From Natronohydrobacter sp. (lineage in GTDB: Bacteria > Pseudomonadota > Alphaproteobacteria > Rhodobacterales > Rhodobacteraceae), in NCBI GenBank assembly GCA_007117255.1, contig SKGU01000362.1:1-5724 (forward strand): a stretch of 5,724 nucleotides of DNA, in the 5' to 3' direction. The position numbers were made by a program, and so were the translations under genes. This document shows, piece after piece, positions 1-5,084 of this stretch. Numbering within the stretch: position 1 is the first letter of the stretch; each line of letters begins with the position of its first letter. The notes below the pieces were generated by a model, which saw nothing but the letters and a program-made list of their open reading frames with translations, was not told the origin of the DNA and ran no database searches.

Positions 1-248
1 ATGCGGGCCTGCGTGTGGCACGCAATTCGCCTTTTGCCGGGGCTTATATTACCCAACGGCATGGCACACCGTCTATCGGACAGCATGCCATTCAGATCGA
101 AATTGATCGCGGGCTGTATCTTGACGAACATCGTGTCGCACCCAGCGCAGATTTCGTGCAGTTTCAGGCATTGATGGACAAAATCGTGCAAGAGCTTGTC
201 GAACTGGGGCGCGACAGTGCAGTGGGGCTTGATCTCGCCGCAGAGTAG
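1..248 (+). CDS. N-formylglutamate amidohydrolase family protein, C-terminal part (5' truncated)
   Basis: The reading frame is open from the window edge (first full codon at 3) to TAG at 246-248, directly followed by an in-frame TGA. About 81 residues are visible, so most of the protein lies upstream. The segment RNSPFAGAYITQ, then a short gap and HAIQIEIDRGLYLDE, is the typical C-terminal part of N-formylglutamate amidohydrolases, a zinc-type hydrolase family that releases formate and L-glutamate from N-formylglutamate, the last step of one histidine-degradation route. The HAIQIEIDR stretch is a strongly conserved block of this family. The GTG at 15 lies inside this conserved region and is not a real start. 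The metal-binding residues expected in the N-terminal half cannot be seen. Whether this copy serves histidine catabolism or is one of the stand-alone paralogues common in alphaproteobacteria cannot be decided here, so no symbol is given. Confidence 0.85.
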   Translation, partial: AGLRVARNSPFAGAYITQRHGTPSIGQHAIQIEIDRGLYLDEHRVAPSADFVQFQALMDKIVQELVELGRDSAVGLDLAAE

Positions 249-301
249 TGAGCGTTTGCGCAATTTGTTTGGGCACATGCACAAGATGTGATGTCTATCC
301 C

Positions 302-330
302 TTCGAATTGCCCAAGACTCTGCTTATACT
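302..330 (+). promoter_or_regulatory. Putative promoter of the antiporter gene, possibly giving a leaderless mRNA
   Basis: TATACT at 325-330 is a good -10 match (TATAAT, 5 of 6). Seventeen bp upstream is a weak -35, TTCGAA at 302-307 (3 of 6). A start 6-7 bp after the -10 would fall at about 337, the A of the ATG. No purine-rich ribosome binding site precedes the ATG. The -10 is seen directly; the promoter function and leaderless start are inferred. Confidence 0.45.
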
Positions 331-336
331 GATTTC

Positions 337-2892
337 ATGGATATCATAATTGTTGTCGCCGCGTTGGCGGTGCTTTTCATCGTCATCGGCATTTCCGAAC
401 CGCTTTCAGAGCGGATGCGGCTGCCCTTTACTGTCAGCCTTGCAGTTGTCGGTGCCGTGCTGGGGGCAACAGCGCTTTATGTCCTGTCCAGCGATCTGGG
501 TGACACGCTGAACCCGATGGTGCGGCGCTTTCTGGAATTTCCGATCCGATCCAATATTTTCCTCTATGTGCTGCTGCCAACGCTGCTGTTTCAGGTGGCG
601 CTTATGGTCAATGCAAGGCGCATGCTGGATGACTGGGTGCCTATCGTTGTCATGGCGGTCGGGGCTGTGGTGGTCTCCACCATTGTGATTGGATATGCGC
701 TGACCCCCTTCACGGCGCTGCCACTGACCGCCTGCTTGTTGATCGGTGCAATTGTTTCGACGACAGACCCGTCTGCGGTTGTCAGCATCTTTCGCAACAT
801 CGCCGCACCCCAACGCCTGACCCGCATCGTTGAAGGCGAAAGCCTGCTCAATGACGCCGCTGCCATTGCGCTTTTCGGGTTTTTCCTGACCTTCGTGATG
901 TTGGGCGTTCCTGACCCCAGCTTGCAAGATGGGTTGGTGATTTTCCCCTGGCTGGTTCTGGGGGGCATTGCCTTGGGTCTGGTGCTGGCGCGTCTTGCGG
1001 TCGCACTGATGGCGATCATGCCTGGCTTTCCGCGCGCGCAGGTGTCCGTCAGCGTGGCATTGCCCTATCTGACCTATATCATCGCCGAGCAGTTGCTTTC
1101 CACATCCGGTGTGATTGCAGTGGTGGTGGCCGGATTGGCGCTGAATCTGATGGGACCGGGGCGTGTGACCCCGGTGAGCTGGACCTATCTGCGCGAAGTC
1201 TGGGAAATGCTGGCCTATTGGGCTGGCGCGCTGATCTTCATTCTGGCCGCCCTGCTGATTCCACGCCTGATTGGCGATTTGCGGCTGAATGATCTCTATC
1301 TGATCCTTGTGATAGTGGTGGCAGCTTTTGTTGCGCGAGGCATCATTTTGTGGGGCATGCTGCCCGCGCTGGCCTATTTACGGCTGTCACCACAGGTCGA
1401 ACCTGCCTATCGCGGCGCGATCCTGTGGGGCGGGTTGCGTGGTGCTGTCACGCTTGCGCTGGCGCTAGCCGTGACCGAGAGCGCATTGGTACCACCCGCA
1501 ATCAAACGCGAGGTTGGTATACTCGCCACCGGGTTCACATTATTCACGCTTCTCGTACAGGGCACCACACTGCGCTGGATGATCGCGCGTCTGGGGTTGA
1601 ACAAGCTGCCGAAACTGGACCAGGCCCTGTCGCATCAGGTGATCGCTGTCGCGCTTCAGAATGTGCGCGAAGAAATTGCCGAGACCGCGCGCGACTACAA
1701 GCTGCCGCAAGAGATCATCCGCTCTGAGGCAAAACGCTTCGCAGAGAAACTGGACAAAGCCGTAGACCTGGCTGAAACAGCAGAGGAGATCCCGGATCGC
1801 GACCGCATCACGCTGGGTCTGGTCGCACTTGCCGGGCGCGAACGCGATCTGATCATCGAATACTTTCGCCTGCAGCTTTTCTCTGCCCGGCTGGTGGACC
1901 GGATGCTGTACGATGTCGACCGCCTTATCGAACAGACACGCGGCGGCGGGCGCAATGAATACCGCGCGGCCGGGCGCAAGGCATTGCGCTATGGTGGCTG
2001 GTACAGAACTGCGGTCTGGTTGCACAGTCGACTGCACTGGTCTTTGCCGCTGGAACGCATGACCGCCGAGCGTTTTGAAATTCTGCTGAATCAGCGGCTA
2101 ATTCTGGGCGAATTGCACGGCTATATCGACGGCAAGATCCGCCGTATCCATGGTCGTCGTGTGGCAGATCTGCTGCATGAAACTCTGCGCAGACGCGAAG
2201 AAGAAACCGACAATGCGCTGCAAGGGCTGCGGCTGCAATATCCCGGCTATGCTGAAGAAATGGAGCGCCGCTTCATTCGTCGCACATCGTTACGACTGGA
2301 AGAGCGCGAGTATGAAACGCTTTATGGCGACGGGCTGATCAGCCGCGAACTGCATGCGACGCTGCTGTCGCGCATCGGGGCACAGCGCACCAAGGTCGAG
2401 GCCCGCCCCCATCTGGATTTCGCGCTGCAAAAAGATGCCTTCCTGCGCAGCTTTCCTCTGTTTCAGGATATGGCCGACGACCAGCGCCGCAAACTGGCGC
2501 GCGCGCTGCGCACGCATCACGTCGAACCCGGCACGATCCTGCTGCGCAAAGGCGAGGTGCCACATTCGGTGTTCTTCATCGCCTCAGGCGCGGTAGAGCT
2601 TGAGCGCAAGGGCCAGAAACTGCGTTTGGGGAGCGGCGAATTCTTCGGCCATATCGGCCTGCTGACCCGCGAGCCGCGCCGCGCCATGATCAGTGCGATC
2701 AGCCATTGCACCTTGCTGTCACTGGATGAGGCACGCTTCAAACGGCTTTTGTCGCGCAATCGTGCTTTGTATCAGGCAGTTTTGCACAGCGCAGAAACGC
2801 GCGGGATCACTCTGGAACATGCTGCTCTGGACGAGGCCCCGAACCGCTGGAAGCAACACCGCGGGACTTATGGAAAGGGCACCAGCGGCTGA
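337..2892 (+). CDS. CPA1-family Na+/H+ antiporter with C-terminal cyclic-nucleotide-binding-like domain
   Basis: An 851-residue inner-membrane cation:proton antiporter. Residues about 2-415 are very hydrophobic and form roughly 12-13 membrane helices. The ion-binding signatures of the CPA1 (NhaP/NHE/SOS1) family are present: TTDP at 142-145, EGESLLND at 166-173 (Asn-Asp pair typical of electroneutral exchangers, N172-D173), and GGLRGA at 365-370 with the conserved Arg368. Residues about 420-690 are charged, mostly helical and cytosolic, as in the plant SOS1 and sperm NHE type. Residues about 698-810 resemble a cyclic-nucleotide-binding domain (FLRSFPLFQDM entry helix, beta-roll, FFGHIGLLTREPRRAM cassette). 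The cassette keeps Arg781 but has His772 where a Glu is usual, so nucleotide binding is doubtful. The family exchanges Na+ (or K+/Li+) for protons in pH and salt homeostasis; the actual ion is not known here. The first ATG is chosen because it directly starts the first membrane helix. The next Met (residue 27) would remove that helix. The 3' end overlaps the convergent GST gene by 25 bp. Confidence 0.92.
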   Translation: MDIIIVVAALAVLFIVIGISEPLSERMRLPFTVSLAVVGAVLGATALYVLSSDLGDTLNPMVRRFLEFPIRSNIFLYVLLPTLLFQVALMVNARRMLDDWVPIVVMAVGAVVVSTIVIGYALTPFTALPLTACLLIGAIVSTTDPSAVVSIFRNIAAPQRLTRIVEGESLLNDAAAIALFGFFLTFVMLGVPDPSLQDGLVIFPWLVLGGIALGLVLARLAVALMAIMPGFPRAQVSVSVALPYLTYIIAEQLLSTSGVIAVVVAGLALNLMGPGRVTPVSWTYLREVWEMLAYWAGALIFILAALLIPRLIGDLRLNDLYLILVIVVAAFVARGIILWGMLPALAYLRLSPQVEPAYRGAILWGGLRGAVTLALALAVTESALVPPAIKREVGILATGFTLFTLLVQGTTLRWMIARLGLNKLPKLDQALSHQVIAVALQNVREEIAETARDYKLPQEIIRSEAKRFAEKLDKAVDLAETAEEIPDRDRITLGLVALAGRERDLIIEYFRLQLFSARLVDRMLYDVDRLIEQTRGGGRNEYRAAGRKALRYGGWYRTAVWLHSRLHWSLPLERMTAERFEILLNQRLILGELHGYIDGKIRRIHGRRVADLLHETLRRREEETDNALQGLRLQYPGYAEEMERRFIRRTSLRLEEREYETLYGDGLISRELHATLLSRIGAQRTKVEARPHLDFALQKDAFLRSFPLFQDMADDQRRKLARALRTHHVEPGTILLRKGEVPHSVFFIASGAVELERKGQKLRLGSGEFFGHIGLLTREPRRAMISAISHCTLLSLDEARFKRLLSRNRALYQAVLHSAETRGITLEHAALDEAPNRWKQHRGTYGKGTSG

Positions 2893-3485
2893 CCGGGCGA
2901 CCACACGGTCTGCTTGCGCATCACTTGCGCGAATTCGGGTGACGCGAGGAAATGCGCGAGCCAATCTTGCAGGGCTGGCCATGGTTGGGCATCGAACCAC
3001 GCCTTGTCGATGAAAGCGAATTGCCGGATGAATGGCAGGATTGCCATATCCGCCAAAGTCGGGCGGCCAAACAGCCAACCTTCCAGTTGCGCGTTCAGAT
3101 CAGTCAGAAAAGCACTGGCTGTGGCGCGGTGGATTAACGGGTCTTCGTCCGGGTATCGGCTTTCGTATTTGGTGCGGTCCAGCGCATTTTTGAAAGGCCC
3201 GTCGCAGCGCGCAATCCACGCCATGCCAGCCTCTGGCATATCCAGCCAGCCATGCGGGTCATTGAGCCGCAACGCCCAGCGCATGATATCGAGGCTTTCG
3301 TCAATCACGCCATCTGCTGTCTCAAGACAGGGTACTGTGCCCGATGGTGATGCCTGCAGGAATTCAGCAGGTTTGGCGCTGAGCTGAATGTCGCGCAATT
3401 CAACCGACACGCCGCTGGCCACGACTGCCAGCCGCGCGCGGATAGCATAGGGACAACGCCGGAATGACCAAAGTACTGGTGTCAT
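2868..3485 (-). CDS. Glutathione S-transferase family protein (Cys-type active site)
   Basis: A 205-residue cytosolic protein with the two-domain GST fold. The N-terminal thioredoxin-like domain has the active-site loop SFRRCPYAIRARLA, with Cys11 as likely catalytic residue. It also has the cis-proline in GTVPCLE (Pro52) and the Glu63-Ser64 pair (DESLDI) that normally binds the glutathione gamma-glutamyl group. The all-helical C-terminal domain carries the N-capping box TLAD (Thr143, Asp146) typical of GSTs. A Cys rather than Ser or Tyr suggests thiol-transferase or deglutathionylation chemistry rather than classic conjugation, but the substrate is unknown. I chose ATG at 3485 because GGGG lies 4 nt upstream and MTPVLWSF is the usual family start. 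An in-frame ATG at 3500 would add five residues but has no ribosome binding site. The gene lies 56 bp downstream of ilvE on the same strand and may share its transcript. Its 3' end overlaps the antiporter gene tail to tail. Confidence 0.9.
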   Translation of the reverse strand: MTPVLWSFRRCPYAIRARLAVVASGVSVELRDIQLSAKPAEFLQASPSGTVPCLETADGVIDESLDIMRWALRLNDPHGWLDMPEAGMAWIARCDGPFKNALDRTKYESRYPDEDPLIHRATASAFLTDLNAQLEGWLFGRPTLADMAILPFIRQFAFIDKAWFDAQPWPALQDWLAHFLASPEFAQVMRKQTVWSPGQPLVPFP

Positions 3486-3508
3486 GATACCCCAGTGCAT
3501 TGCGTGGT

Positions 3509-3537
3509 GTAGGGTGCGTGCTCAGCACGCACCCTAC
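3509..3537. repeat. Perfect 14+14 bp palindrome, REP-like element
   Basis: GTAGGGTGCGTGCT at 3509-3522 and its exact reverse complement at 3524-3537 are separated by a single base. Either strand could fold into a stem of 12-13 bp with a very small loop. It starts 4 bp after the ilvE stop codon and ends 23 bp before the chosen GST start. No T-run follows on either strand, so it is not a classic intrinsic terminator. From memory, palindromes built on GTAGGGTGCG/CGCACCCTAC occur as dispersed intergenic repeats in various bacterial genomes. The copy number here cannot be judged from one window. Confidence 0.85.
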
Positions 3538-3541
3538 GTCG

Positions 3542-4411
3542 TCAGGCGCGAACCAACGCCTCGTAGGTTTCTGCCACCTTGCGTGTCATCTGGCCAACCT
3601 GAAAATGATGCTCGCCAATCTGGCCCACAGGTGTGACTTCGGCGGCCGTGCCGGTCAACCAGCATTCGCTGAAATCGGCCAGTTCCTCAGGCATGATGCG
3701 GCGCTCATGCACAACAATGCCCATGTCGCGCAACATGGCAATGACAGTCTGCCGGGTTATCCCGTTCAGGATCGCGTCCGGATCCGGCGTGTGCACTTCG
3801 CCATCCTTCACGAAAAACACATTCGCGCCTGTCGCCTCTGCCACATAGCCACGATAATCCATGAACAAGGCATCCGAGCAGCCCTTTTCCTCTGCTGCAT
3901 GCTTGGACATGGTGCAGATCATATACAGCCCTGCGGCCTTCGCAGAGGTCGGGATCGTCTCTGGTGACGGGCGGCGCCACTTGGCGATGTCGAGCTTCGC
4001 CCCTTGCCATTTCGCATCGCCGTAATATGCCCCCCATTCCCAGGCAGCGACGGCCATGCGTACCGGGTTACGACGGGCCGCGACGCCCATATCCTCGCCC
4101 GCTCCGCGCCATGCGACGGCGCGCACATAGGCATCAGTCAGGTTATTTGCCTTCAGCACTGCAGCTTTTGCGTCTTCGATCTGATCGACTGTATAGGGAA
4201 TAGGCATATCCAGAAGGCGACCCGATTCAAGCAGTCGTTCAGAATGCTCGCGGCTTTTGAAGATTTTGCCACTGTAACAGCGTTCACCCTCAAACACAGA
4301 CGAGGCGTAATGCATTGCATGGCTCAGGATATGCACATTGGCTTCGCGCCACGGCACAAGCTTGCCGTCCATCCAGATAAATCCGTCTCTGTCATCATAT
4401 GCGCCGGCCAT
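3542..4411 (-). CDS. ilvE: Branched-chain amino acid aminotransferase (class IV PLP aminotransferase)
   Basis: A 289-residue cytosolic enzyme, close to the usual size (about 300), that transfers the amino group between glutamate and the 2-oxo acids of leucine, isoleucine and valine. This is the last step of their synthesis and the first of their breakdown. Fold-type IV features are clear: the N-terminal block HAMHYASSVFEGER (31-44), Y95-V-R97, the Schiff-base Lys158 in PTSAKAAGLY, the class IV signature around EATGANVFF (Glu192), GITRQTVI (217-224), and the phosphate-binding TGTAAEVTPV (253-262). The start at 4411 is decided by an excellent ribosome binding site, AGAGGAGG, ending 5 nt upstream. 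A more upstream in-frame ATG at 4441 has no such site and would add ten unconserved residues. D-amino acid aminotransferase and aminodeoxychorismate lyase share this fold, but the overall pattern fits IlvE best. The gene is divergent from petP, with a symmetric sequence in the shared upstream region. Confidence 0.93.
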   Translation of the reverse strand: MAGAYDDRDGFIWMDGKLVPWREANVHILSHAMHYASSVFEGERCYSGKIFKSREHSERLLESGRLLDMPIPYTVDQIEDAKAAVLKANNLTDAYVRAVAWRGAGEDMGVAARRNPVRMAVAAWEWGAYYGDAKWQGAKLDIAKWRRPSPETIPTSAKAAGLYMICTMSKHAAEEKGCSDALFMDYRGYVAEATGANVFFVKDGEVHTPDPDAILNGITRQTVIAMLRDMGIVVHERRIMPEELADFSECWLTGTAAEVTPVGQIGEHHFQVGQMTRKVAETYEALVRA

Positions 4412-4416
4412 GATCG

Positions 4417-4424
4417 CCTCCTCT
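4417..4424 (-). promoter_or_regulatory. Ribosome binding site of ilvE
   Basis: On the minus strand AGAGGAGG lies 5 nt before the ATG at 4411. It is a near-perfect Shine-Dalgarno sequence and settles the start against the upstream in-frame ATG at 4441. Confidence 0.85.
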
Positions 4425-4452
4425 ACGCCGCGAATTTCCATATATTGCGCGT

Positions 4453-4475
4453 ATTAGGTCCGTTTCGGACATAAT
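4453..4475. promoter_or_regulatory. Palindromic operator candidate in the ilvE-petP divergent region
   Basis: GTCCG (4458-4462) and CGGAC (4466-4470) flank TTT as a perfect dyad. The symmetry continues outward with ATTA (4453-4456) and TAAT (4472-4475) after one mismatched pair, so 9 of 10 arm positions match over 23 bp. It is centred 53 bp upstream of the ilvE ATG and 48 bp upstream of the predicted petP -35 box. The word TTCGGAC recurs at 4505-4511, directly against that -35 box. Dimeric regulators bind sites of this shape. Which one binds is unknown. Confidence 0.5.
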
Positions 4476-4511
4476 GTTACGCCAAATCCGGGAATCGCTA
4501 TCAATTCGGAC

Positions 4512-4540
4512 TTGGAATGTCAACAAGGCTGACATAAAAT
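4512..4540 (+). promoter_or_regulatory. Putative sigma-70-type promoter of petP-petR
   Basis: TTGGAA at 4512-4517 (4 of 6 to TTGACA) and TAAAAT at 4535-4540 (5 of 6 to TATAAT) are separated by exactly 17 bp. Transcription would begin near 4547, giving a leader of about 28 nt that contains the GGGGGA ribosome binding site at 4565-4570. The match is seen directly; activity is inferred. Confidence 0.55.
4518..4534. promoter_or_regulatory. TGTCA-N7-TGACA dyad inside the petP promoter spacer
   Basis: TGTCA (4518-4522) and TGACA (4530-4534) form a perfect inverted repeat that coincides exactly with the 17 bp between the -35 and -10 boxes. Two further TGTCA copies follow at 4547-4551 and 4557-4561, 10 bp apart, at and just after the predicted transcription start. 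A protein bound here would block RNA polymerase, so autorepression by the MarR-type product is a natural guess. This is inference from position only. Confidence 0.45.
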
Positions 4541-4574
4541 AGAAGCTGTCATTTGATGTCATCCGGGGGAAAAG

Positions 4575-5084
4575 ATGGCGGAAAGAGCCACCAGCGCCAT
4601 GGGCGGCGAGAACCTGCTATTCCTGACAGATGAGCAGTTGCGCAAAGGTATCGAGGCGATGTTCTTTGCCTATCGCGGGTTCACCGCCGACCCCGACCGC
4701 ATATTGGAAACGCAAGGTTATGGTCGCGCGCACCATAGGGCGCTGCATTTCATAAACCGCACCCATGGCACAACTGTCAACAATCTGCTGTCCACGCTCG
4801 GCGTGACCAAACAATCCCTTAACCGCGTCCTGCGCACCCTGATCGAGGACGGCCTGGTCGAAAGCCGGGTCGGACGCAAGGACCGGCGCGAGCGCAACCT
4901 GTATCTGACCGAGAAAGGCGAAGTGTTGGAGCGCGCCTTGTCAGAAGCACAGCGCGAACGCATGCGAGCAGCCTATCGCGCCGCAGGGCCGCAGGCGGTG
5001 GCCGGGTTCCGGCAAGTATTGGAGGCGATGATGGATGACGAAATCCGACGTCAATACAATGCCATGCGGGATCGTCGCACATGA
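4575..5084 (+). CDS. petP: MarR-family transcriptional regulator, PetP-like
   Basis: A 169-residue DNA-binding protein of the MarR type. An N-terminal dimerisation helix region (about 15-50) is followed by a winged helix-turn-helix: helices at about 52-92 (TTVNNLLSTLGVTKQSLNRVLRT is the HTH core) and a wing ending in the family motif KDRRERNLYLTEKG (D103, R104, R105). The C-terminal helices (about 116-163) would complete the dimer interface. The gene overlaps the next gene by the four bases ATGA, so the two are translationally coupled. This pair matches the petP-petR operon of Rhodobacter capsulatus, where petR was reported as needed for photosynthetic and respiratory growth and lies near the cytochrome bc1 genes. 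The symbol rests on that arrangement and the look of both proteins. GGGGGA lies 4-5 nt before the ATG at 4575. A later Met at residue 9 is a less likely start. The ligand, if any, is unknown. Confidence 0.85.
   Translation: MAERATSAMGGENLLFLTDEQLRKGIEAMFFAYRGFTADPDRILETQGYGRAHHRALHFINRTHGTTVNNLLSTLGVTKQSLNRVLRTLIEDGLVESRVGRKDRRERNLYLTEKGEVLERALSEAQRERMRAAYRAAGPQAVAGFRQVLEAMMDDEIRRQYNAMRDRRT

Noticed and set aside
406..1019. Two long minus-strand open frames opposite the antiporter gene
   Set aside because: They are rich in His, Arg, Gln and Ser, have no recognisable domain, and lie entirely antisense to a clear membrane-protein gene. They are GC-rich shadow frames.
1540..2037. 165-residue minus-strand frame opposite the antiporter cytosolic region
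   Set aside because: No ribosome binding site or family feature is visible, and the plus-strand frame is fully explained by the antiporter.
3486..3500. GST start at ATG 3500
   Set aside because: No ribosome binding site precedes it, and the five extra residues are not part of the typical GST start. ATG 3485 has GGGG 4 nt upstream.
3509..3537. Intrinsic terminator of ilvE
   Set aside because: The stem is strong, but no T-run follows on the minus strand; the next bases are ACCACGCAA.
4412..4441. ilvE start at ATG 4441
   Set aside because: No ribosome binding site lies upstream, and the strong AGAGGAGG would fall inside the coding region. ATG 4411 fits both signal and family length.
3500..4474. 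Plus-strand frames of about 155 residues opposite ilvE
   Set aside because: The compositions are Cys/His/Arg-rich and unlike real proteins. The minus-strand ilvE has full catalytic motifs and an excellent ribosome binding site.
4518..4534. PpsR/CrtJ site (TGT-N12-ACA) in the petP promoter
   Set aside because: The spacing here is TGT-N11-ACA, one base short of the consensus, and no neighbouring second site fits. I treat it as an unassigned dyad.
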